DNA from: Sphaerobacter sp.
GTDB taxonomy: Bacteria > Chloroflexota > Chloroflexia > Thermomicrobiales > Thermomicrobiaceae
Length of the DNA stretch: 64,000 bases
Direction: 5' to 3'
Assembly (NCBI GenBank): GCA_029961075.1
Contig: JASBVL010000012.1
Location: 1-64,000 of the forward strand
The position numbers and the translations under genes were made by a program. Positions 16,888 through 25,509 of this stretch are shown here, one piece after another. How positions within the stretch are numbered: the stretch's first letter is position 1; every line of letters starts with the position of its first letter. The notes under the pieces are model-generated. The model was not told where the DNA came from. It saw only the letters and a program-made list of their open reading frames with translations, and searched no databases.

Positions 16888-19830
16888 CTACTCCTCGTCC
16901 TCCTCGGCCTCGTCGAGGAAGCCCATCTGCCGCGCCACCTCGGGCGGAACCTCCTCGGCCGGAACCTCCAGGTCGTCGAAGAAAGCAAGTCGCAGCCGCT
17001 CCAGCGTCTCTGCCTCCGGCCGGGCGAAGGCTCCCTTGACCTTCGTCCGGGGGATGGCGTTGATGAGCGCCTGGAGGCAGGCCCGGAAGCGGCCGTCGCG
17101 GAGCAGGGTGGCGTCCTTCAGGAACTGCTGGCAGGCGCGCGGGCCGTCCTCCTCGTAGACGAGCATAGCCGTGTGCGCGGCGTCGATCAGGCTGGGGAAG
17201 TCCGTCGCCTCCGGGTCGACCACGCCGGTGCGCCGCCGCTCGCTCGGTGTCAGCAGCACCACCGAGCTCGCTGTCTTGGCGACGAGCCGCTCGCGGCGCA
17301 CGATGTCCTGCTCCAGGTCGAGCCCCAGCGCCAGCGCCAGCTTGCGGGCCTCGTCGGCCGCGAACTCGGCGGCCTTGAACGCGTCCCAGGCCATCAGATA
17401 CCAGTCGGTGGCCGGGTCGAACTGCACCGGGCGGCCGAGGAGCAGCCCCTCCTTGCGCAGGTTGATGACCTCCTCGCGGGCGAGGTCGAGCGCGACCTCC
17501 GGCCGCAGCGGCTTGGGCTGGCCGGTCTTCGGATCGACCTCGCTGGTCAGCACCGGCCAGCGCTCGGAGATGACGGAGAGGGCAGGGCCGAAGGCGCTGA
17601 TGTAGAGATCTACGCCGCTGATGCCCATCCTGGCGAACTCGGCCGCCCGCTCGCGCGCCACCCGGCGCACCCGGCCTTTGATGTCCTCCCACCAGACCGG
17701 CTCACTCGACGCCTCCTGCTTGCGACAGACGAGGAGGATCGTGCTCGCTGCTGCATTCTTCTTCGCCTGGTGCAGGCTATGCTCGCTCTCAGTGTGTACC
17801 GGCCAGGACGCCTCGATGCGGAACCCGGCAGTGATGAGAGCCGTGGCGAGGGTGTCCCAGGCTTCGACCTGCTTGTGGGTGAACATCACCGTCAGGACGC
17901 CGTCGGGGCGCAGGACGCGGTGGCACTCCCGGAAGATGGCAGCGATCTTCCGCTCGTAGTCCTGGCGCGCGAGGTCGCGGCGCCGGGAGCCGAAGTCGGC
18001 GAAGCGGGCCGGGTTGGCGACCGCCTCGTTGTCCTTGTCGGTCAGCTCGGCGCGGAACCAGTCCGGGTGGAGATCGCCGACGGTGCGCTTGAGCCAGACG
18101 TAGAAGAAGTCAGACAGCTCGCTGTACTGGACGTTGTCGTAGTACGGCGGGTCGATGCAGACAAGATGGACGGAGCCGGTGGCGACGGTGCTCAGGTCGG
18201 AAGCATCACCATGCGTGATGTGCAGCCGCTCGACTGGGGACTCGCCGTCCTGGCCCCAGAGCGGCAGGCGGGCAGGCTGGGCGAGCTTCGCGATCCCCTT
18301 GTAGGCATCCACAACTTGCTCAACGGCCCAGTCGAGGCCCTTGCCGGCCGCTACGACCGCCATCTCCCCGTGGCTCCACTTGAAGCTGAAGCCGTGCCGG
18401 TCGAAGGTGTTCTTGATGGCACCGCGAGTTACGTCTAGGCGGCTCATTCGGGAGTTGTAGTCGACCAGCTTGTCGACCACGATAGCCAGGTAGGTCCGGA
18501 CCGCCCGAGCCTGGTCTGCCGGCAGCTCGCGTTCGATCTCGGACGCCAGCTCGCGGAGCGTCTCGACGACGGTGCCGAGCGCCAGGAGCTGGCGCGGCGA
18601 GAAGAGATCCCGCCAGCGGGTCATGCCGTACTGCCGTGGCCGCTGATCGTTGCTGACAGGTGGCACCTCCTCATCCGGGACGATCCCATCGGCGAGCCAA
18701 CCGGGCAGCTTTCGGGCCAGCTCCTCTTCCGCTGCCGCTATCGCCGCGCGGTCCGCCGCACTCGGCGAGCGGAACTCCGTGCCGCGCTCGGTCTTGACCC
18801 CGACGACGTAGAGCTGCTGGCCCATCCGCCCGGCCTGCGCCTCGCGCTTGATGTAGTCGCCGTCGATGACGTCGCCGGTCCAGGGCGAGACGGCGACGCC
18901 GCGGCGGATGGTGCCCTGGTCAGGCTTGGCGCGCTCGACTTCCTTCCCTCGCACGACCTCGAAGCGGCACTCCGGCCAGTCCGGCTGGCAGACAAGCTTG
19001 ACTGCAACCGGATCGGACCCCTTCTGGAGCCACCAGTTGGGCGAGAGCGGCACCGGCTTGCCGGTCACCGGGCAGGCGACCGTCCGCGCCCAGAGGTAAA
19101 AGAGCGGGGGATGCGATCCATTTTCCCCAGCAAAGTACCGCCCGAGACGGTCACGCACACGACGGCTGAGTTCCGTGCCCCACCGCTGAATCGTCGCGGC
19201 GAATTCAGGGCCGAACCGTGCGGGGTAGTCCAGCGTCGCTGCGAGGATTACTGACGCGACTGGATTGAGTTCGTTGGCGTACGTCGTGAGCCCGAAACGC
19301 AGCGACTCCAGGGGGATCGATCCGCCGCCCGCGGTCGGGTCGACGACTGAAGGACCACCGGCTCCCCAGCAGTAGTGCATGAAGGCCTGGAGTATGGAGA
19401 GGTCTTCCTCAGAAGGGTTGACGGTGAACGCGCGAGGATAGGAGTACGCGTTGGGCACGAACGTGCCGGCCTGCCTTGCCCAGGTCAACAGCTTCCGGGC
19501 AGCGACCGGGTCGCCCTTGATGCCAAGGAGGCGTGTGAACCAGGCGTGGTAACGCTCCTCGGTCGGGAAGCGCTCCAGCAGCTCGGCTGGCCACTCCGCG
19601 CTCCAGGCCGGGAGGAGGCTCGCGAGGATCGCAGCCCGGCTGACGGTCAGCGGGCGGCGCGCCCACCAGATGTGGAGAAGAAACGGGGCTGGAAAGGGAG
19701 TACCGTATCCGCGCTCGCGCTGGCTTTCGATCCCGATCTCCGCGATCGGCAGCCAGCGCTCAATCAGCAGCTCCCCGGTCGTCGCCCTATGGGCCGGCTC
19801 GGTTGTCCCGGCCTCGGTGACCCCGTCCAC
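16888..19830 (-). CDS. DUF1156 DNA methylase (N6-adenine/N4-cytosine type) of the defence-like operon
   Basis: A 980-residue protein. The N-terminal DUF1156 domain (LIERWLPIAEIGIESQRER, HIWWARRPLTVSRAAILASL) is followed by the SAM-binding motif DPTAGGGSIPLESLRFG at 164-180. A mid-region has WARTVACPVTG and CQPDWPEC, a degenerate zinc-ribbon-like area. The catalytic motif IV DPPYYDN is at 560-566, the D-P-P-Y form used by exocyclic-amine DNA methyltransferases. Motif order (I before IV, widely separated) fits COG1743, annotated as adenine-specific methylase. It sits between the zinc-ribbon gene (96-base gap) and the PLD-SNF2 gene (3-base gap). Likely role: marking host DNA as self. Target sequence cannot be read from the protein. 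Confidence 0.88.
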   Translation of the reverse strand: MDGVTEAGTTEPAHRATTGELLIERWLPIAEIGIESQRERGYGTPFPAPFLLHIWWARRPLTVSRAAILASLLPAWSAEWPAELLERFPTEERYHAWFTRLLGIKGDPVAARKLLTWARQAGTFVPNAYSYPRAFTVNPSEEDLSILQAFMHYCWGAGGPSVVDPTAGGGSIPLESLRFGLTTYANELNPVASVILAATLDYPARFGPEFAATIQRWGTELSRRVRDRLGRYFAGENGSHPPLFYLWARTVACPVTGKPVPLSPNWWLQKGSDPVAVKLVCQPDWPECRFEVVRGKEVERAKPDQGTIRRGVAVSPWTGDVIDGDYIKREAQAGRMGQQLYVVGVKTERGTEFRSPSAADRAAIAAAEEELARKLPGWLADGIVPDEEVPPVSNDQRPRQYGMTRWRDLFSPRQLLALGTVVETLRELASEIERELPADQARAVRTYLAIVVDKLVDYNSRMSRLDVTRGAIKNTFDRHGFSFKWSHGEMAVVAAGKGLDWAVEQVVDAYKGIAKLAQPARLPLWGQDGESPVERLHITHGDASDLSTVATGSVHLVCIDPPYYDNVQYSELSDFFYVWLKRTVGDLHPDWFRAELTDKDNEAVANPARFADFGSRRRDLARQDYERKIAAIFRECHRVLRPDGVLTVMFTHKQVEAWDTLATALITAGFRIEASWPVHTESEHSLHQAKKNAAASTILLVCRKQEASSEPVWWEDIKGRVRRVARERAAEFARMGISGVDLYISAFGPALSVISERWPVLTSEVDPKTGQPKPLRPEVALDLAREEVINLRKEGLLLGRPVQFDPATDWYLMAWDAFKAAEFAADEARKLALALGLDLEQDIVRRERLVAKTASSVVLLTPSERRRTGVVDPEATDFPSLIDAAHTAMLVYEEDGPRACQQFLKDATLLRDGRFRACLQALINAIPRTKVKGAFARPEAETLERLRLAFFDDLEVPAEEVPPEVARQMGFLDEAEEDEE

Positions 19831-19926
19831 GATTACTCCTCCCCCATCGTCGTCGGCTGCTCAACGCCCTGAGCATCCGACAGGTGCCTGGGACGGCATT
19901 CCAGTGCCGGGACCTCGGCGTGAGAC

Positions 19927-20382
19927 TCAGTGGCTCCCGGTGCCCTCCGGTCCCTCAGTGCCAGGTCTGGAATCCCGCTTCCGCTTTGCGCTGCCATGGC
20001 CCCGATGCTGGCTGAGCGGTTCGTCACAGAGTCGGATTACGTTGCCGCTCTGGTCTTCTATCCGCTCGTAGTACCGATCGTTCTTCCGATCGATGATGCG
20101 GTGAATGCGGTTCCAGACCCCAGTCTTTCGGAAGAGCGAATCACCTGACCGGATCTCACGGAACGGCTTCCCCCGGCCTCCCTCTTTCGCCTTCATACGA
20201 ATAAACTCTCGCGTTTCGAGGGCCGCCTTCAGTGTGGCTTTTATGCGGCGGTTTCTTGACCCGCACTCGGGACAAGCGTCATCCTCCGCTTTCAGCGTAG
20301 CACCACAGTCTGCACAACGTATGACGGGCGAAACATTATGGTGGCGATCGGCTGCGTCCCCCTGCCCACCGTTCACAGTCAC
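19927..20382 (-). CDS. Small zinc-ribbon protein inserted in the defence-like operon
   Basis: A 151-residue basic protein. The N-terminus has a treble-cysteine ribbon, CADCGATLKAEDDACPECG, followed by a conserved body (WNRIHRIIDRKNDRYYERI, then VIRLCDEPLSQHRGHGSAK). I recognise that last block as recurring in small uncharacterised bacterial proteins but know no function. It starts with GTG at 20382 after GAGGTG. Base composition is distinct: hand counts give 55-62% G+C in four 60-base lines against 70% in a neighbouring gene line, so it may be a separate acquisition. It lies 66 bases after the small helical gene and 96 bases before the methylase. It may be a system component or a passenger. 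Confidence 0.7.
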   Translation of the reverse strand: MTVNGGQGDAADRHHNVSPVIRCADCGATLKAEDDACPECGSRNRRIKATLKAALETREFIRMKAKEGGRGKPFREIRSGDSLFRKTGVWNRIHRIIDRKNDRYYERIEDQSGNVIRLCDEPLSQHRGHGSAKRKRDSRPGTEGPEGTGSH

Positions 20383-20448
20383 ACCCTCACACCTCAGCCA
20401 CTGCGAAACAGGAAGCCCAGTGTCATCGCACCGTGCTCGACGAGATCC

Positions 20449-20895
20449 TCAGTCGCGCGCCAGCAGCACCCGTAGGGCGCGCTGGGCCTGGCGCCCGTTA
20501 CCGCTCGCGACACACTTGCTGAACCAGTAGTAGGCCTCCTCCGCCGGCATGTCACGGATCCCCGCGGCGATCGCCTCCATGCGCACCACTTTCGTCAGCG
20601 GCCGCAGGGCGAGGAACAGGAGACCGAGGCGGACGCCGGTCTCCTCGCTTACCGGCAGCGCTTCTGCCTGGCCTGGACGGAGTGCGGTTGGCCGGTGCCC
20701 CTCACGCCGGAGCGCGTCGAGGATCTGGTCGAACGCGACCTGGAGCGGCGTACCGCGCAGCGTGGCGAGGTGGCGCATCTCCGCGCGGCTGCTGCCGTTG
20801 CTCGTGAGTCGCTGCTGGCAGAGCGCAAGTCGGTAGCGGTCGCCTTGCTCGGGCAGCACACGGAGCTCGAAGGCGAGCGGCTGCCGGTTGCTCAC
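20449..20895 (-). CDS. Small helical protein of unknown function coupled to the DUF499 ATPase
   Basis: A 148-residue protein, FELRVLPEQGDRYRLALCQQ at the start and mostly helical later (ALPVSEETGVRLGLLFLALR; ADMP-like turn; YYWFSKCVASG near the end). I do not recognise catalytic residues. Its ATG overlaps the stop of the DUF499 gene by four bases (ATGA), so stoichiometric co-translation with the ATPase is likely. It therefore looks like an ATPase partner or adaptor rather than a stand-alone enzyme. Similar small genes accompany DUF499 genes in comparable loci, from memory. Confidence 0.7.
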   Translation of the reverse strand: MSNRQPLAFELRVLPEQGDRYRLALCQQRLTSNGSSRAEMRHLATLRGTPLQVAFDQILDALRREGHRPTALRPGQAEALPVSEETGVRLGLLFLALRPLTKVVRMEAIAAGIRDMPAEEAYYWFSKCVASGNGRQAQRALRVLLARD

Positions 20896-23800
20896 GGGAG
20901 CACCTCCGTGTCTTCCGTCACCGGCTCCGCCTTAACGGTGAGCCGGCCGAAGCCGAGTTGGTCGAAGATGTCGCGCATCTGGCCGAACTGGTCACTATCG
21001 ACCGCCAGCCCGTCGGGGAAGGTCGCCTGGAGGGTCGTCCTGATGGTGAGCTTGGCGGCTTCCTTACCGAACTCGTCGGTGACGGTTCGTAGGCGCTTGT
21101 AGCGATCCCAACTACCGTTGAAGGTCAGGTGGAAGTACTCGCCCTGGCCGAACTCAATCGTCAGTACCTGCTCCACGCGGAACTGTCCCTTGCCGAGCTG
21201 TGGGACGGCCAGACCAAGCGCGCGTACCTCGGCGGCGCCCACCGGCCCGTCTCCTTCGAGGTGTATGGTCAGGCTACGGATCGCGTCGATCTTCTTATCG
21301 AGGCACGTGTCCGAGATCGCCTGGAAGACCTGAGCCGGCGCGCCCTCGGCCTTGAGCGGTAGCGTCACCACTGGCGGTGGCGGTGGCGGTGGCCAGTTCG
21401 CCGGGCTGATCACGTCTCCGCAGATGCACTGGTCGGTCGGCTGGCCGCAGACGGGGCATCGCTCAACGACTGGCTCGACCTCCTCACCCCGGATCGCGAT
21501 GTGCCGCCGTCGCGCCTCTTCTGGCGTGAAGAGGGCCACGTCGTCACTGAGCTGGACGGATGGTGGCGGTGACACCTGGCCGTAGCCCCGGTTCTCGTGC
21601 GGATCGAAGTAGACCCAGAGGCCCTGCTGGATGCCGTCCCTGATGGCTCGCTTGAGCTGGTTGACGTCGAGCAGCATGGGCAGGCTGAGCCGCTTCGCGA
21701 ACGCCCGTCGCAGATCCTCGGTGGTCATCTGGTCCTGGCCGACATCCCACGCCTTGGCCTTGACGTACTGGGCCGCCATCGGGGGATCGTCTGCGGTCCG
21801 CACCTTGTCGATCTGCTTGAGAACCCGCAGCACGACGGTGGATTGGTCCGACCGCACCTCGCCCTGATCCTGGGCGGGCAGGACCTCACGCGCGAGGTTT
21901 GCGGCGTCGCGTGGTGCATCGCCGCTCGGATAGTAGAGGTAGCGGTAGGCCCGGGTGATCGCGACCCGGAGCTCCAGCTCGGCGCTGTCCCGCAGTTGGC
22001 GCAGCTTCCGGCGCTGCTCCTCGGTGAAAGCCTGGAGGCGATCGGTGTCTTCGATGATCCGGCCGATCGCGAGGTAGCGACGCGCCTGCTCGACGAGGTC
22101 GCTGACCTGGTCCCGGTCGGCGACGAGGAAGATGAGGTTGTTCTTGTAGACGCGATAGCCCTCGCGGGAGCCGGCGTACTCGAAGATCCGGCGGACGAAG
22201 TCCGGCGGGGCGGGGTCGCTCGCGGTGGCCGCCGCCGCGTCGTAGTGGATCACGACGAGCTTCGGCTCCCGTGCGTCGTCGTCGACCTCGCTCGCCTCGC
22301 TGGGGAAGTAGACCGGCTGGAACACGCCTCTCCGCCAGACCTGTCGGATGCGCTCGTCGAGGAGCGCCTTGGCCCGGGTTGTCCCGACGACGGACATTTC
22401 GTCGGCCACGACCTTGTTGATCGACGGCTCGGTCTTGAACTGGTAGCGGTGGCCGTTGTAGTCGAGGAACCAGCAGGCATCGACCAGGCGCTCGGTGGCC
22501 CGATCGATCAGCGTGGGGTCGTCACCCGGCTGGACGACGGCGAGGCGAAGGTCGGCCGGATCCACGCCGGAGGCGATGCCTTGGGTCAGGCTGTGGAGGA
22601 AGATCGTCGTCGCGACGCGCTGGGCGTACGGCGGCTTCCCGGCCGCGACCCAGGCGGTGTCGATCGTCTGGGCGTGCGAGCGGGTGCCAGGAAGCGAGCT
22701 GGCGATGTCGGCCTCGATGACCTGCTTGAAGGCCGGGCGGTCGAGCCGGCTGGTGAGGTCGTCGGCGATCTGCGGCACGGCGAGATCGAGATGGTGGGGG
22801 TGGATCAGGTAGGTGTCGGCCGGTCGGGTCTCCCAGAGCCGTCGGATGGTCATGGCGAGGAGCCGAAGAGCGCCGCGCGTCTTCTGGAAGTTGGGGATGG
22901 TCGACGTCTTCCGGTTCAGCGTATTCAGCAGCTCCGGGTGGAAGGGGTAGGCGGCTCGCATCTCCCCCGCGTAGTCCGCCCGGCCGGCGCGCTGGGGGAG
23001 ATCGGCCTGCTGCTCGAGCAGTTGCGCGTAGTACTGGTGGTAGGCGACGGTCACCGCCTCCGCAGCGTCGCCCCGAATGCTGCGGAAGAGGCGGTGGGTG
23101 ACGATCTTCGCGATCTCGGTCTCGCCGGTCGGAGTGATGACTCGCTCCTGGCGCGCGCTGACGCGGCGGGCCTCGGCCAGCTCCTCGCGCAGCGCCTCTC
23201 GCAGCTCGTCGGTCTCGGCCCCGAAGGCGTCGCTCGAGTCGGCCAGGGTGAGCACGACGACCACCCGCTCCCGGCTGGCGGCGAACTCGAGGAGCGACAT
23301 AAGGAAGGCGACGGTCTGCTCGGCCAGGTCGCTCCTGCCGGTGCCGGTCGGGACCGCCTTGGCGGAGCGGAGATGGCGAGCGACCTCGTCGAGCATGATC
23401 AGCGCAGGCTGGTCTCCGACGATCTGCTGCCAGACCCCGGTGCCGGGCGCGGCCTTCGTGTTCCGGTCACTCTCGGCGACGAGCTGGTACGCGGCCAGAC
23501 CGCCGAGCTGGTAGGCCAGCTCGCCCCAGAGGGTGTAGGTGGTCACGTCTCGGTGCAGGAGGCCGCTCGACGGGTCAAGGTCCGAGCCGACGACGCCAGC
23601 GATGCGGATCTCCCCCGGGGCCGGAATAAGGCTGCGGTCGACGCTCGTCCGGGCGGCGTCGCTGCCGCGGGCCGCATGGTAGAGCGCGATCAGGTTGTGC
23701 GTCTTCCCGCCACCGAAGGAGGTCTCGAGCCGGATGATCGGATTGCTGCTCGAGCGTTGGCCGGTCAGCCGCCCGAGCGCCTCTTCGAGGAGCGCCTTCA

Positions 23801-23966
23801 AGCCGTCGGTGGGGTACGTGTTCTCGAAGAACGTTTGCGGGTCCTGATAGACGGCCTCCGCGCTCCCATCGATGACGTCCTTGAGGCGCGCGGCGAAGAC
23901 CTCCTCTTTCAGCTCGCCGTGCAGCACCTCGGAGCGTGGCTCACACGCATCGAAGATCGTTTGCAT
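20892..23966 (-). CDS. DUF499-family large P-loop ATPase, first gene of the defence-like operon
   Basis: A 1024-residue AAA+-like ATPase of COG1483 type. The DUF499 Walker A form ETSFGGGKTHNLIALYH lies at about 81-97; Walker B is in PALIMLDEVARHLR. A central region has REGYRVYKNNLIFLVAD. The C-terminal part has a zinc-binding CPVCGQPTDQCICG followed by a Pro-rich linker, then a domain with SIRSLTIHLEGDGPVG-like strands. DUF499 proteins are uncharacterised but cluster with DNA methylases and helicases in predicted defence loci. ATG at 23966 was chosen because the family begins MxTxxDACxPR; ATG at 23996 would add ten residues. No convincing promoter was found upstream. It probably acts as the energy-dependent sensor or organiser. 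Confidence 0.85.
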   Translation of the reverse strand: MQTIFDACEPRSEVLHGELKEEVFAARLKDVIDGSAEAVYQDPQTFFENTYPTDGLKALLEEALGRLTGQRSSSNPIIRLETSFGGGKTHNLIALYHAARGSDAARTSVDRSLIPAPGEIRIAGVVGSDLDPSSGLLHRDVTTYTLWGELAYQLGGLAAYQLVAESDRNTKAAPGTGVWQQIVGDQPALIMLDEVARHLRSAKAVPTGTGRSDLAEQTVAFLMSLLEFAASRERVVVVLTLADSSDAFGAETDELREALREELAEARRVSARQERVITPTGETEIAKIVTHRLFRSIRGDAAEAVTVAYHQYYAQLLEQQADLPQRAGRADYAGEMRAAYPFHPELLNTLNRKTSTIPNFQKTRGALRLLAMTIRRLWETRPADTYLIHPHHLDLAVPQIADDLTSRLDRPAFKQVIEADIASSLPGTRSHAQTIDTAWVAAGKPPYAQRVATTIFLHSLTQGIASGVDPADLRLAVVQPGDDPTLIDRATERLVDACWFLDYNGHRYQFKTEPSINKVVADEMSVVGTTRAKALLDERIRQVWRRGVFQPVYFPSEASEVDDDAREPKLVVIHYDAAAATASDPAPPDFVRRIFEYAGSREGYRVYKNNLIFLVADRDQVSDLVEQARRYLAIGRIIEDTDRLQAFTEEQRRKLRQLRDSAELELRVAITRAYRYLYYPSGDAPRDAANLAREVLPAQDQGEVRSDQSTVVLRVLKQIDKVRTADDPPMAAQYVKAKAWDVGQDQMTTEDLRRAFAKRLSLPMLLDVNQLKRAIRDGIQQGLWVYFDPHENRGYGQVSPPPSVQLSDDVALFTPEEARRRHIAIRGEEVEPVVERCPVCGQPTDQCICGDVISPANWPPPPPPPVVTLPLKAEGAPAQVFQAISDTCLDKKIDAIRSLTIHLEGDGPVGAAEVRALGLAVPQLGKGQFRVEQVLTIEFGQGEYFHLTFNGSWDRYKRLRTVTDEFGKEAAKLTIRTTLQATFPDGLAVDSDQFGQMRDIFDQLGFGRLTVKAEPVTEDTEVLP

Positions 23967-24491
23967 CGGTCCGATTCCATGTCCTGCCCGCGCCATACGC
24001 GCCCGATAGCTCGTCGGGTCTCAATCAGGTCAAACGGGCGACGCGGGCTCTCGGTCGCAACTCGGGCGACCGCCCGTTGCCGCTCCCATCCCTGGCCGAG
24101 TGCGCGTCGTCACCCGTGAGCCACCGGCGGCGTGGGAGAGGGGCTTGCTCGTCAATGTCCATCAACCTTGTGCCTTGACCCGATGATGGTACCGCAGCGG
24201 TGCTTCTCGCGTACAGAGCCCGATCGTCCCAGGTTGCGACGCTGGCCAGGACGGGCGCACGCGGACATGGCGACGAGCACGCTCGTGCCGATCTGCCTAT
24301 CCGGCATTACACACGAAATAGGAGAGTGGATTCAAGTCCCCGGCGCGGATCCATGACGCGGTTGCGAGCGGCTGGGGTGCGTGGAGGTCAGCCACGCTTG
24401 GCGCCCGGATGGAGCGCTGGGGCGTGGGACGACGTCGCCCCGGCGGGTATTCGCCGGGGCGACTTTGCCCGCGCTGTTGCGGGCCATGGGG
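23967..24491. other. Leader and spacer between the defence-like operon and the tRNA cluster
   Basis: No gene is supported in these 525 bases. A 12-bp perfect hairpin (GTCGCCCCGGCG at 24434-24445 with its complement at 24452-24463) is followed on the plus strand by TTTGCC; on the minus strand it lies 30-60 bases beyond tRNA-Phe and could act as a transcript end for the tRNA trio, though without a T-run in that direction. No tRNA 3'-end duplication was seen at the far end of the operon. Confidence 0.4.
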
Positions 24492-24564
24492 TGCCGAGGG
24501 CCGGGATCGAACCGGCGACACCGGCATTTTCAGTGCCGTGCTCTACCGACTGAGCTACCTCGGC
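24492..24564 (-). tRNA. tRNA-Phe (GAA)
   Basis: Cloverleaf of 73 bases: acceptor GCCGAGG pairs with CCTCGGC, D-arm GCTC/GAGC, anticodon stem CGGCA/TGCCG around loop CTGAAAA (anticodon GAA), T-arm GCCGG-TTCGATC-CCGGC, discriminator A. The CCA end is not encoded. Last of three tRNAs on one transcript. Confidence 0.97.
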
Positions 24565-24597
24565 GTCTCGTTGTCGCCGGGTCATCCCGCGCAGTAG

Positions 24598-24670
24598 TGG
24601 GCGATAGAGGGCTCGAACCTCTGACATCCACGGTGTAAACGTGGCGCTCTACCAACTGAGCTAATCGCCC
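24598..24670 (-). tRNA. tRNA-Val (TAC)
   Basis: 73 bases: acceptor GGGCGAT/ATCGCCC, D-arm GCTC/GAGC, anticodon stem CCACG/CGTGG with loop TTTACAC (anticodon TAC), T-arm AGAGG-TTCGAGC-CCTCT, discriminator A. No encoded CCA. Confidence 0.97.
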
Positions 24671-24687
24671 CCACGTCGCGGTGTTGG

Positions 24688-24772
24688 TGCCGAGGAAGGG
24701 ATTTGAACCCCCACGCCCTTAACGGGCACTAGCCCCTCAAGCTAGCGCGTCTGCCTATTCCGCCACCTCGGC
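24688..24772 (-). tRNA. tRNA-Leu (GAG)
   Basis: 85 bases with a long variable arm typical of leucine tRNA: acceptor GCCGAGG/CCTCGGC, anticodon stem CTAGC/GCTAG with loop TTGAGGG (anticodon GAG), variable arm TGCCCGTTAAGGGCGT, T-arm GGGGG-TTCAAAT-CCCTT (one mismatch pair). First tRNA after the promoter at 24800-24829. Confidence 0.97.
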
Positions 24773-24799
24773 ACGAGTGCCTCGCGGCAAGCGCACGGA

Positions 24800-24829
24800 A
24801 TTATACGGGCTGCGCGGCCGGGCTGTCAA
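24800..24829 (-). promoter_or_regulatory. Consensus sigma-70 promoter of the Leu-Val-Phe tRNA operon
   Basis: On the minus strand, perfect TTGACA (24829-24824), 18-base spacer, perfect TATAAT (24805-24800), ending 27 bases before tRNA-Leu. This strongly supports one transcript for all three tRNAs. Confidence 0.9.
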
Positions 24830-24927
24830 GGAAAAGGGACGCCGCTCGGCGCCCGCGTCCCTGCGCTGGGTGGGCCGAGTGGCGGGCGGCGGGACCTCGC
24901 CCGGCCGCCCGCGCCCGGCCCGGATCG

Positions 24928-25311
24928 TTACGCGCACTCGGCGATGCATTCGACCTCGACCAGCGCCCCCGCTGGGAGCTTGGCCACCTGGATCGTGCTG
25001 CGTGCCGGCGGGTTCTCGGCGAAGTAGGTGGCGTAGACGCTGTTGAAGGCGGCGAAGTCGTCCAGGTTGGCCAGGAAGCAGGTGGTCTTCACCACCCGGT
25101 CGAGGGACGAGCCGGCCGCCTCCAGCACCGCCTTGAGGTTCTCCATGACGCGCCGCGTCTGCTCCTCGATCCCCCCTTCCACCAGCTTGCCGGTCGCGGG
25201 GTCGAGCGGGATCTGGCCGGCGGTGAACACCAGATTGCCGAGCCGGACCGCCTGGGAGTACGGCCCGATGGCTGCCGGCGCGCGGTCGGTCGCGATGATC
25301 TGCTTGCTCAT
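24928..25311 (-). CDS. ridA: RidA family enamine/imine deaminase
   Basis: A 127-residue RidA/YjgF/UK114 protein. Family blocks are visible: APAAIGPYSQAVRLGNLVF, TAGQIPLDPATGKLVEGGI, and the C-terminal substrate-binding Arg in PPARSTIQVAKLPAGALVEV. RidA hydrolyses reactive enamines such as 2-aminoacrylate formed by PLP enzymes. ATG at 25311 follows GGGGAGGGGAGG, an excellent ribosome site; a longer ORF to 25422 adds a non-homologous leader. It diverges from the glycosyltransferase gene. Its 155-base downstream region runs to the tRNA promoter. Confidence 0.93.
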   Translation of the reverse strand: MSKQIIATDRAPAAIGPYSQAVRLGNLVFTAGQIPLDPATGKLVEGGIEEQTRRVMENLKAVLEAAGSSLDRVVKTTCFLANLDDFAAFNSVYATYFAENPPARSTIQVAKLPAGALVEVECIAECA

Positions 25312-25509
25312 GTTCCTCCCCTCCCCGCTCGGGTGAGCGGGCGTCCGCCCGTTGGCTCGGGCTCCGGTCGTCCGTGCCGGCGAGCGAGGCGAGCGCCCGG
25401 TCGCCGGCTGAGCCGTGCCCATCCTAGCATGCGCCCGCGGGCCGGACGCCGGGTGACGGCGTTCGCTATACTGGCGGGGCGCGTGCGGGCCGCGTGTGGG
25501 GAGCGAGCC

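Noticed and set aside
15406-18438. Plus-strand 1010-residue ORF
   Set aside because: Lies antisense to the well-supported helicase and methylase genes; composition is a shadow of their codons.
21597-24119. Plus-strand 840-residue ORF
   Set aside because: Antisense to the DUF499 ATPase, no family motif, no ribosome site.
24320-24355. tRNA-like 3' fragment (ATTCAAGTCCCC) as an attachment site
   Set aside because: The stem bases flanking the loop do not pair and no matching tRNA copy was found at the other operon end.
13047-24491. Integrative element bounded by tRNA-Phe
   Set aside because: No integrase, no duplicated tRNA end near 13 kb, and most of the operon has the local base composition.
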